Assembly (NCBI GenBank): GCA_964016875.1
Contig: OZ024735.1
Span: 1,117,501 to 1,181,500, forward strand
Direction of reading: 5' to 3'
Source: Fallopia convolvulus
Lineage: Eukaryota; Streptophyta; Magnoliopsida; Caryophyllales; Polygonaceae
Length of the DNA: 64,000 bases
This document shows, piece after piece, positions 34,201 to 45,208 of this stretch. A program made the translations under genes and the position numbers. The notes beneath the pieces are model-generated. The model had not been told where the DNA came from. It did not search any database and saw nothing but the letters and a program-made list of their open reading frames with translations. Numbering within the stretch: the stretch's first letter is position 1; each line of letters begins with the position of its first letter.

Positions 34201-37200
34201 GTATCATTCTAAAAGCCTTGGGTGACTTTGGACGGTAAAGTCCGAGGTCACTGGCGGTAATACCCAGTGTTGTAAAATAGGGGTGTTACACAAATCCTCG
34301 AGTTCTTCATCATCGAACTCATCGAAATCCTCATAGACAATCGGGTAACCGAATGATACCCATCAAATGTAACACCCCTATTTTACAACATTGGGTATTA
34401 CCGCCAGTGACCTCGGACTTTACCGTCCAAAGTTACCCAAGGCTTTTAGAATGATTTAGAACAACAATAATGAGGAAATATACATAATTCATAAGATAGG
34501 AAAGGTGCTCCCAAAGGAGACTTGGTTCGTACAAAACATCTTACATTGTCTTCAAGCTTAAAGTTACTCGAAATCGAAAAGCAAAACCATCTTGTTCTTG
34601 AAACATAGCGAAACTAAAACCAAAACGAAATGATAAATACATCTTGAAAGTTCTTGTTCTTCCTTCGTCTTCACTTCACGTCTTCTTGGGGTTCCTAGAT
34701 TCTGGCATAATTTGCGAGGGGCGAGAGAATTCCAGGCAACATGCGGAAAAGAAGAATTAGTCTAAGAGACTAAGCAAGCGGGAATGGAACTTCCCGAGGG
34801 TATTTCGGTAATTTCAAGTATTATCGAAGGAGATATTAGGGTTGTGTTTACGCTAAGGCTTATTTATGTGGGGCTTTAATGGTACGCAGAGGAGCATATC
34901 TCAAGCGGAGATAGCTCGATAATCGAGAGAAGAACTACTAGATTGTAGCCTTCTTTTGGAATCGAGATTATGTTGGGAACGTTATTAATTCATACAAGTT
35001 AAAAACCTCTCGCGCCCTGAGCGGACCGAGAGCCAGATCGATCATTTGAGACCGGTCCGGTTTTGGTATCTTTTAAATGTGCATTGGGCACTTATCTTAT
35101 ATAGTGACGAAAATATTCGATTTCGTTAATGATTTTAAACAAAAAGGGGTGGGGGCTCAAATGGCCCGATCCACCAAGGGGAAACCCAGTTTCCCGGCAC
35201 TTGGCTAGAGTGCGCACGTCCCTCCTTGCAATCGGAGCGGACTGGACCATGATCCTGAAAGTCGTACTTCAAACAAGTAGGCATTACGACTTAGTAAGAT
35301 TATATAGAGGTGTCGGCTATTCCGCACCCCTCAGTAGTTCGTTTGACGTTGGTCTCTGAACGAGACCATAAACAACCAAGGCCACAACCATACTAGCATA
35401 AATAGTCCTATCAAATAATAATAGAGAACTATACTAACAATGGTCGTTATATCTAACAATCGATATTTCCTAGGTTCATTCGTTACTTAGCACACAAGTT
35501 GTTCCCAACATTGAGAATTTCACGAAAACAGATATAAAAGGTCACAAGGGGAAATTCCACTTGCCTTAGCTTACACGCGTCTACTATCGAGCTTGACGGA
35601 AATATTTGATTCGCGAGAAACCCGACCTATCGATACGGAAATTACGAGCGAACTTTTAATAGGAAAACCTCCTAACACTTGGATTCTCTCTTATATATTT
35701 ATATAAGAGAAAAGGAATTCTAAATTATTATGATAATAATTTAGGTGGTCATTTAAAATAATAATATTCCTTTATTATTATTTTAAATTTTGTAATATCT
35801 CTTTTTATTCCATATAATAAAATCCTTATTCAATATTATTAAAATAATTTTCTTTAATTTCAGTTGCTAGTTTCTTGATATAATTTAAGCAAGTTTTAAC
35901 ATTTCATAAAAATAATATACTTCACCTAAAGGGTATTTTTCATTTAAATATATAAACTCTCATTAAAATTATAAGGAGTCTACTTAACCTTTTTACAACC
36001 TTATCTTAATTAAAATATTACTTTTAGATTTCCAAAAGTTCCTTAAGGAACTTAAAGTATTATTTTCTCATTAAGAATATTTTATTAATAATATTCCCTT
36101 AATAGAATCTTATTTGATTATATAATTCATATTAAATAAAGGTAGAATAATTATAATCTACTTTCTTGGAAATTTCCATAATTAGGACTTTCTATTCACT
36201 TTATAAAGTAACTTCCTAAAATTACCATATATTAAATTAATCTTATTTATTTTATTCTCCTATTTCTTTTCATATTATATGGCTTACAAAATATATGATC
36301 ATGGGTAATAAATATCTCACTTTATACTTGTAGTTCTTCATTATAATATCTTAGGTTATAACATAATATCTTGCAATATCTTGCAATATCTTTTATAACT
36401 AAGCAATATAATAACATATTATATTTTCATTTAAAGCTATCATTATTATATTTATAATCATTCTATTGTCTTGTAAGAAATCTTCTATACTTAGAAATAT
36501 ATTAAACTAATATTTTTTTCTTAACTAATAACTTTAGTAATATAACTATTATTAACATTATCCTTTTATAAAAGCAATATTTCATATCATCTATAGTCCA
36601 TGGCTGCAACTTTTGTAGCAATATTTTCATAAGAATTTTCTACAATTTATTTAGAATAATAATTATTATAATATGTCATAAGTATTTTATTACCACTACC
36701 ATATATTGTAAATAAAACAATATCTATTGCAATTCTCTACACTTTTATGGACATGACAACTTTAAATAATATGTTTATTATTATTAGCAATAGTTTCATA
36801 TATCTTTAATTTCTCTATAACTAAAGACATGCAACATTATTATCTTACATAAGTCATATTTCTTTATAAAGGAGATATCCTTATTATTAAGAACTATATT
36901 TCATATGCTAGTAATTTTATAAAATAACTTTTTGTAAGAATCTTTTAATATTATAAATATCACATGTCTAGCATAATATTATAATCATGGTATCATTTAT
37001 ATAATTTAATGGAATTATATTTACCATAGTAACTAATATCTTTTCCTATCTAATTTATTTTACCTCTACAACTAACAAGATCTACTTAATATATTTACTA
37101 GATTTAATCTAACTTATTTATTTTACTTATTTAAAATACATAACTAAATCAATTTAATAAAGTAGGGATTTTAGAATTATACTGGTTTCTGTAATTACAG

Positions 37201-37475
37201 AATGCAGGGAAGAGGCAGGGGAGAGGACCGGCCGACAGGGGCGGCGCGACCCGGGCTCCGGCGACGCGAGGAGGGAGGCGGCGGTCGATAGTGGTGCTCC
37301 GGTGGGGGCTGGGCGGCGGCCGGCTGATCCAAGGGGAAAAAGAGGGTATTTTGGTGGTGTTTTGAATGGGGAACTAAAGCTTGAATGGGTTGATTTTTAG
37401 AACTATAGAGAGTAATTTTCAAGAAGGAGGAGAAGGAGTTGAAGATATGAGTGCTAAAGGGTTGCTTGAGGCCCC

Positions 37476-37699
37476 TTTTATAGGCCAAGCTATGGAGCTT
37501 GGCAATCCATGCCAATGGAGGAGGGCCAATGGAAGAGGAGGGAGTACCTTGCTATAGGTCAATGGTGTGTTTCTTCAAGGTGATGCAAGGGTGAGGTAAG
37601 AAGGGTGGTCTTGCAAGGCAAAGGAAAGTGGAAGAAGGTTCCATGGACATGCAATGGGCAAATTTTCATTCACGTCACTTCCATCAGACAATAGTCTGA
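37476..37699 (-). promoter_or_regulatory. LTR promoter copy 4: palindrome plus TATA box
   Basis: TCAGACAATAGTCTGA (37684-37699) lies about 200 bp upstream, on the minus strand, of TATAAAAGG (37482 downward). Confidence 0.65.
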
Positions 37700-37769
37700 T
37701 GTCTAGTTTGGAGAAGGAAGAGATTAATTGATATAAGTTAATAAAGATGGGGTGCTTTAGTAAGAAAGT

Positions 37770-37849
37770 ACAATTGGTCTAGCGGATGAGAGGGTGGGGC
37801 GTGTGGAGTGTGCTGCAAGAGGTCTCGGGTTCAAGTCCCGGCTCTTGCA
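37770..37849 (+). other. tRNA-like Pol III hairpin inside solo LTR copy 4
   Basis: A-box-like TGGTCTAGCGG (37775-37785) and B-box GGTTCAAGTCC (37828-37838). TGCAAGAG and CTCTTGCA pair perfectly around a TCGGG..CCCGG stem with loop TTCAAGT. It lies 301 bp from the LTR start and is the clearest of the four. Confidence 0.65.
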
Positions 37850-38150
37850 TTCTATTTACAAGACATTTAATTGGATTTAATGACTTAGTGTAATTCATTT
37901 TATTTAATAAAATTCGAGCTTCAATAAGGCATTATTTTTTTATTTGAATGCCTTTTTATTTATTCATGACCCTTATACTATTTTATTGGATTTTATTGAA
38001 TTTAATTTACTTAGTAATCTCCCCTTGATTAGAGAAAAATAAGGGTTATTGTATATATTAGAATTTCTCTTTTTTTAGAGAAAATAATTTACAAAAATAA
38101 ATATTATATTATATTCGGTTTTAAAACCTTGGAATATCGTGGATATTACA

Positions 38151-39010
38151 TTAGAACCATAACTCATCCTTGTTCTCAATACGTCTATTTTGTCACTTCT
38201 TTCTTCAAACCAACCTTATTGAGATTAGGTAACCGAATGATAGCCGTCTATTTTGATCTCAATACGTCTATTTTGAGTACAAACCAGCCTTAACGAGATC
38301 AAATCTCTCCCTCTAAGCATATGTGTCACTAGGCTTAGCAATTTCACCCGCTCCAAATGGGTACCTGATGTAACCGACATGAAAAAACGGGTGAAAACCC
38401 GATTAAATGCGGGTGAAAACGGATTTCAGGTGATCGGGTGATGGAGCAGGTTCGATTTCGGGTGACACTATTACCCGATCACCCGACCCGTTCACTCGGT
38501 TTTTTTATAATATATATTATTTATTATATTATGTTTTAACTCTAATATATGAACTACACCTAACCCTAAATGCCCAAAAGACCCATCACCCCTTTCTGGT
38601 CGCCTCTCACCATTCAACAATCACACCTCTCACCATTCACGAATTACATCACCCATTTCATTGCACAACCGAAGATTCAAGGGAGCAATTGAGCAAGGAG
38701 GGTAGGATCTAGGAGGCCTGCGGTGAGCGTCGCCCAACCCTTCCCCACACTCCCGCTCCCCAATTCCGACTGCAAGTGAGCGAGTCCACTGAAGGCGTAA
38801 CTTCGAGCAACTACGAGTGTCGTCCAATCGAAGGAGGCTTGACTTCGAGCGCCGCTAGCCCAATCCTGCGCCACCATCCTAAGTCCCGATTGTGAAGGAG
38901 GCCCAACCACTTATAACACCCGAAAAAACCTGACCCGTCCCGAAAACCAATGGGTTTTGGGTGGTTCGGTTTCGGGTGGAACTCGTCGGGTTTTTTTAGC
39001 GGGTTGGGCG
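38151..39010. other. Intergenic DNA with degenerate ACCCG/CGGGT repeats
   Basis: No gene. Two clusters (about 38350-38510 and 38920-39010) are rich in irregular CCCGA/CGGGT motifs around an AT-rich and a moderately GC-rich segment. Short minus ORFs at 38630-38910 are by-products of composition. Similar ACCCG-rich sequence lies at 62883-63240, on the far side of the composite retroelement. Confidence 0.6.
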
Positions 39011-40408
39011 TGTAACACCCCCTCCCTATTGTACTTGAGGTGTTACCGCCAGTAACCCTAATTAGTCCTAATCCAAGGTTACCCAAGGCTTTAAAACTTA
39101 TAATCACAACAAGTATTACAACACTTTATTACAAACCATAGTATGACTTCCTTCCATACACAAAATCCTAACCACAACTTGGGCAAAAGTAAAATATTTA
39201 CAACAGACTTGTTCTTCTTCAAGCGACCACTTTCAAAACCTTTTTACATTCTAAACTCCTTGGCTAGCCTTCTCTTCGCGGATTAACTTCTTTAGCAGCT
39301 GATGCGTCGTATACAGACGGTGGGCACCAGCCGGCCATGCAATTGAATAAGGTGGTCGGATTAGTCTAATGAAAGACTAAGCAAGTGGAGAAAATGACTG
39401 GTTCCTATGGTAGTGACTAAACATGTTGGAATCGAAATCCGAATGACAACCGGTCGATGATCCAACAGTTAGCAGTCCCATAGAGGATAAGAAATGAGGC
39501 ATGCATAATCAAAAGATAGGACACCACAACTTGCGGTTCCATTATGAAACATGAACAATTGTTGGGAACTTATATTAATCACACAATATTTTTAAAAGCC
39601 TTCATCGACTAATCAGATTGACTTAATCAGAGTTTGATTAAGAATCATTCATAACCGGGAGAAAGAATGGTTGTCGAATAGACTAACCATTCGGGTACAT
39701 TAATGTGCTTAACGCACTTATCTTGTATTACTTTCAAAACTTTTCACAACCAAGTTGGTAACTTTTAAGCGGCTAAAACCGCAAAGAATCCACCTGTACA
39801 TGGAGACGTCAAGATAAGAGGGATGAATTCCATGATCATTGACGAACACCTAGTACCAATTTGCACTTAGCTAGAGTGCACTAACACCTCCTTTGGCGTT
39901 GAGCGAGGTATGAGTCATGACCCGAATGTTGGGATATGATAGTAACGAGCTAAACCTCCCAACATAAACTGTGTTATAAAGAGGTCATCGGAGACTCGGC
40001 TCCTACCCCTGAAACTAATTTACTGCACAACAATGCCTCAGCATGAGACAACATACAAGGTCGCATATAACGGACCTAAATCCAATTCTAGCGCAAACTG
40101 AATAAACAACATGGTCATTATTTCTAACAATATAATAACCTATCATATTTTATTAAGCATACAAGTTGTTCCCAACACAAATATTAAATGGGATTCAATT
40201 CCTCATTTAATAATATTAATGCAAGAGCGAACCGTCCACTTGCCTTATAAGGCGTGCTCTACGCTCTCAGCGATTCCAACAGAAATCTTTATCTGCCTTC
40301 TGCCAATTATAACAACAGATTCTTCAACAACGAGCTCATGGATACTATTCTTAGTTGTATAATCCAATTCTACAATTTCCTAATCGATAAACGATTTGAT
40401 TTCCGAAT

Positions 40409-40450
<42 letters not shown>

Positions 40451-41717
40451 CCTTAGTTATTATGCTTCAAGGAGCCATCTTGGCGGAATTATAACTAATT
40501 ATCCGCTTCACTTTTGAAACAATTTTCTAAATAAAAATTGTTCATTAGTAACATTTCTACAAGATTACCAAATCTCAGATCAAACGGATTAACAATGAAT
40601 CCCGAGTAATTATCCGAAGTCCTTTACTTGACAATCGATGTCTAAACTTGTCTTCGCTATAAGTAACAATCCAGACGTCCGTTTCTCAAGCGGTTTGAAC
40701 CTGTGGAACCGTATCAACGTCAAGATTATAAAAACCATAAATTTACTTAGCAAAGCGGACCCGAAAGGTCCTTTCGGTGGCTCCGTAACCACCCCGCTAA
40801 TTAATTTCGAGCGTTAATACCTTCACTCGAACTTCGAGCTTGTTCGGCTCGATGGTGGTTCGACCTAAGGGCCCGAGGGTGGCGGTGTGGTGTCCGGTGG
40901 CAACCCTTGGTGGTGGGTGGTGGTGGGCGAGATGCTGTTCGCCGGCGGCAGAGCAGCGTGGCAGAGGAGGAAACCGAAGATGGAGGCGACGCTCCTTCTC
41001 CAGAGTCTGATTTTGTCCTGATTCTCCCTTGCTGGTTCGGTTTCCAGCAGCTCGGCTTCACACAAACAAGAGGAGGTGGAGCTGAGGGAGGAGCTAGGGT
41101 GGTTGGCTAGGAGGAGGTGGCAAGGAAATCGCCGGCGGTGAAGACCGAATTCATGTCCAAGTTCGTCGTTCCGTCCGTTCTCTATCTCTCTCTCGGTTTT
41201 TGATTTGGAAGGGAAGGAGATGAGGTTTCAAAAAGTAAAAAAAAATGGCTTTGTACAATTCTATCTCTCAAATGCTTAGCATCTAAGAAAGAGTCGTCAA
41301 TGCACTTTTCCGTCCCGGAACGGGACTCGCGTTAAAGCGGCAAAATTATGTACCTCGGGTGGAAAAACTCACTAAACGAAAAACGTCCCGTAAATTATGT
41401 AGACCAATAAAAACCAAATATCCATGATTTTATCTTGCTACCTTCAATTTTTAAGGCTTCCGTTTCGTATTTTACATTCCTTCCGGTACATAATTAAAAA
41501 GACGGCTTATCCAATAAATATTCTTTTTCCACTGAAAAATCCTAAAATTCACACCGATCCATAAAATCATTTCTTTGTGATTTTAGGATATCACCAAGAA
41601 TTTTCTAGGATTTAATCTCCAACAAAAATATTGGATTAAGCGTTAAAACGGACAAAAAAGGTTAAAAAGATATCCGAGAAAAATTCGAAAATATCCTTAA
41701 AAACCGCAGCTATTACA
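39011..41717 (-). repeat. 3' LTR of the chromovirus, 2,707 bp
   Basis: Ends TGTAACACCCCC and GCTATTACA on the plus strand. Includes a GC-rich leader (about 40800-41160) whose short minus frame recurs in the other LTR, and an AT dinucleotide run. Confidence 0.9.
40413..40447. repeat. (AT)n microsatellite in the LTR
   Basis: About 17 AT units. The equivalent site in the other LTR (61546-61570) is shorter, showing length change since the LTRs diverged. Confidence 0.92.
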
Positions 41718-41731
41718 TTAGTACCCCCTTA
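41718..41731 (-). other. Polypurine tract of the chromovirus
   Basis: The minus strand reads TAAGGGGGTACTAA directly before the 3' LTR start TGTAATAG, the expected position for second-strand priming. Confidence 0.75.
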
Positions 41732-41847
41732 AAAATGGTTTCGACCACGAAACCAGAAAAGTCAAGTTACAAGAAACAAAAGATATCGATGTACACAATT
41801 ACATGAACAAGACTGCAAAGTTGGTAGTACCCCCTTAAAGATTCACA

Positions 41848-44800
41848 CTAGGTGGATATCAACTCAGGATAACGACTTAGCATTTCCTGCTCTGTTTCCC
41901 ATGTTTCCCAAGTTGTCCCCTCTCCATCATTCTTAGACCACAAAATTATTACCAAAGGTATTTCTTTGCTACGAAGCATCTTCACACGACGTTCCAGAAT
42001 TTTGATTGGTTTCTCCTCATAAGTACCATTTGGTTGAACTTCAATATCATCATAACTAAGGACATGAGATTCATCCGGCACATATTGTCTTAACAAGGAC
42101 ACATGAAATACATCATGTACGGGATGTGTTGCCGGAGGTAAAGCAAGTCGATAAGCTAACTTACCCACTTTTTCTAAAATCTCAAAGGGTCCAACGTATC
42201 GAGGATTGAGCTTACCTCGTTTACCAAAACGAAATACTCCTTTAGATGGAGATACTCTCACAAAAACTTTGTCACCAACTGAAAACTCAATATCTCTTCT
42301 TTTCAAGTCAGCATAAGACTTTTGACGACTCTGAGCTGTTAACATTCTCTGCCTGATCAAAGCTATATCAGTTGTAGTCTTCTCAATCAACTCGTGTCCG
42401 AGAAGAATCTTATCAGCACCTTCATCCCAACATATCGGGGATCGACACTTACGACCATAAAGAGCCTCAAACGGTGCCATCTTAATCGTATAATGCCAGC
42501 TATTATTATAAGTGAATTCTATCAAACTTAAACTGTTATCCCAACTGGTTGTTCGATCAAGTACACAAGCACGAAACATATCCTCTAGAGTTTGAATTGT
42601 TCTCTCAGATTGCCCGTTAGTTTGAGGATGAAAAGCAGTTGAAACACAATTCAGTTCCCAAAGCCTTATGCAAATTCTTCCAGAATCTTGACATATACCT
42701 TCCATCTCGATCGGAGATTATAGTTTTAGGAGTACCATGAAGACGAACAATTTCATGAATAAAGACCTTGGCCAACTTTTGGATTTCCCATGCTATCTTG
42801 ATTGCTATGAAATGTGCACTCTTTGTGAGTCGGTCAATAATAACCCAGATAGCATCTTTCTGCCCATGTGTCTTAGGCAATCCTGTGACGAAGTCCATGG
42901 CAATGTCTTCCCATTTCCACTCAGGTACTGGAAGTGGTTGTAATATTCCTCCTGGTCTTCTATGTTCAATCTTCACTTTCTGGCATACCATGCATCTAGC
43001 CACAAATTCTGCCACATCATTCTTCATGTTGGGCCACCAGAAATTTCGGCGTAGATCTTTGAACATCTTGCTAGAACCTGGGTGAATGGAATATGCAGAG
43101 GAATGACCTTCCCTCAAAATCATCTTCCTTATGTCTTCAATTGCAGGTACACAGATCCTATCCCGAAACCACAGAGATCCATCATCTTGAATAATAAATC
43201 CCGGTGCTTTGCCTTCTTGCACTTCTCCGCTAATCTTAATCAAAACAACATCTTCTGCTTGTTTCTCCCTGATTTGATCTAGCAGAGTAGCTTGAATCTC
43301 TAAGATACTCAAACAACCTTGTTGCCTTTTAAACCAAATTTCAGTTTCTGTTTGAATCAATTCCTGTTGTAGCCTTGGTTGAACTGTCAACATTGCTACT
43401 ATAGCTTCTTGCGCAGTTTTTCTGCTTAAAGCATCTGCCACCACATTGGCTTTACCTGGATGATATAGCAGCTCAATATCATAATCTTTCAACAATTCCA
43501 ACCATCTTCTCTGTCTCATATTCAACTCCTTTTGAGTAAACACATATTTTAAACTCTTGTGGTCAGTAAAGATTTGGCACTTGACACCATAGAGATAATG
43601 TCGCCAAATTTTCAAAGCAAAGACCACAGCTGCAAGTTCTAAATCATGAGTAGGATAATTCACCTCATAAACCTTAAGTTGTCGAGATGCATATGCAATA
43701 ACCTTACCATGCTGCATTAACACACAACCCAACCCTTGTTTAGAAGCGTCACTGTAGACCACAAACCCTTCATTCCCATCTAGCAGAGTCAAAATTGGCG
43801 CACTTGTAAGTCGTCTCTTGAGTTCTTGAAAACTTGCTTCACATTTGTCATCCCACATAAACTTTTTATTCACCTTACGAAGTAATCCTGTCATAGGTAA
43901 AGATATTTTCGAGAATCCTTCTACAAAACGTCGATAATACCCGACAAGTCCTAAGAAACTTCTTACCTCCTTAACATTCTAAGGTTGTTTCCATTCAGCG
44001 ACTGCCTTGACCTTTTGAGGATCTACCATTACTCCATCTTGATTGATAATATGTCCCAAGAAGGCCACTTCCTTTAACCAGAAGGCACACTTAGACAACT
44101 TAGCATAAAGTTCATGATGCCTAAGTATTTCAAAAATTATCCGAAGATGTTCTTCATGCTCAACTTTATCTCTTGAGTAGATCAAAATGTCATCAATGAA
44201 TACCACTACAAACTTGTCGAGATATTCATGAAAACATCTATGCATTAAATCCATGAAAACTGCAGGTGCATTTGTCAGTCCAAAAGGCATTACCAAGAAC
44301 TCATAATGACCATAACGAGTTCGAAAAGCTGTTTTTGGAATATCTTCTTCGCATACTCTGAGCTGATGGTATCCTGACCTTAAATCAATCTTAGAGAAGA
44401 TCTTTGAACCCTTTAGCTGGTCTAACAAATCATCAATACTTGGTAAGGGATACGTATTCTTAATGGTGACCTTATTCAGCTCACGGTAATCAATACATAA
44501 CCGGAAAGTTCCATCCTTCTTCTTTACAAAAAGTACCGGAGCGCCCCAGGGTGAAGCACTCGGTCTTATATATCCCTTTTCCAGCAACTCATCGAGTTGT
44601 TTCTTCAATTCCTTCATCTCGATAGGAGCCATTCTATAAGGTGCTTTAGAAATTGGTGCCGTTCTAGGTTCCAAGGTAATTGTAAATTCAACAATACGCT
44701 TTGGAGGTAAACCTGGGAGTTCCTCGGGAAAAACATCAGTAAATTCTCTAACCACAGGAATTCCTTCAATATCTACCTTCTTTTCATCAGACTCTTCAAG

Positions 44801-45208
44801 AAAACACAGATAGCCAACACATCCTTGTCGTAGCAGTTTAGCAGCCTTCATAGAACTGATCAACTTCCCATTTTCTGCATCACCTTTTCCTTTGAAACGA
44901 CACACATATTTTCCTTCTTCCTGGATGGTTACCGTTCGGGAACTAAAGTCTATTATAGCTCCATGTTGTAATAACCAATCCATGCCTAAGATGATGTCGT
45001 AAGGAGCCATTGGAATGCATATAAGGTTGGCTTTAAACTTCCGACCTTGAATGCTAATGGGAAAATTATTAAGTTGTTTGGTTCATACGATCTTTTCTTT
45101 GTTTGGTAGGTTCACCACAAAAGGTTCACATGAATTAGTGCATTTTAGTCCTAATTGCTCTACACAATTCTCAGATATGAAAGAATGTGTTGCTCCTGAA
45201 TCAAACAA
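41848..45208 (-). pseudogene. Chromovirus pol: protease, RT, RNase H, integrase; broken
   Basis: Continues in the same frame as gag. Protease DSGATHSF lies just after the TAG at 45211-45209, and GMDWL near 44975. RT motifs include KKDGTFRLCIDYRELNKVT, MPFGLTNAP and FIDDILIYS. RNase H includes VVYSDASKQGLG and FTDHKSLKYV. The integrase has the zinc-binding segment ending CMVCQ and the DDE core (DFVTGLP, ISDRDGRY, TNGQSER). The C-terminus ends TTWETWETEQEMLSRYPEL, a chromodomain-like end as in Tekay/Del. In-frame stops are TAG 45211-45209, TGA 45085-45083 and TAG 43981-43979; a one-base frameshift lies near 42641-42655. Each break leaves neighbouring motifs intact, so it decayed recently but makes no full polyprotein. 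Confidence 0.93.

Larger units (their letters stand above)
30533..34290 (+). mobile_element. Solo LTR, copy 3 of the family, 3,758 bp
   Basis: Starts TATAATATCCGCGATATTCC (TG mutated to TA) and ends GGGGTGTTACA, with perfect CAAAT duplications at 30528-30532 and 34291-34295. Same internal order as copies 1 and 2. Confidence 0.92.
34368..38150 (-). mobile_element. Solo LTR, copy 4 of the family, inverted, 3,783 bp
   Basis: Plus-strand sequence starts TGTAACACCCCTATTTTAC and ends GGATATTACA, the reverse complement of the other copies. Flanks TCAAA (34363-34367) and TTAGA (38151-38155) agree at only 3 of 5 positions, so a target duplication is uncertain. It faces copy 3 tail to tail across 77 bp. 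Confidence 0.9.

Noticed and set aside
37770..37849. Functional tRNA gene
   Set aside because: The 5' acceptor strand does not pair with the 3' strand and no anticodon arm is convincing; it is only tRNA-like.
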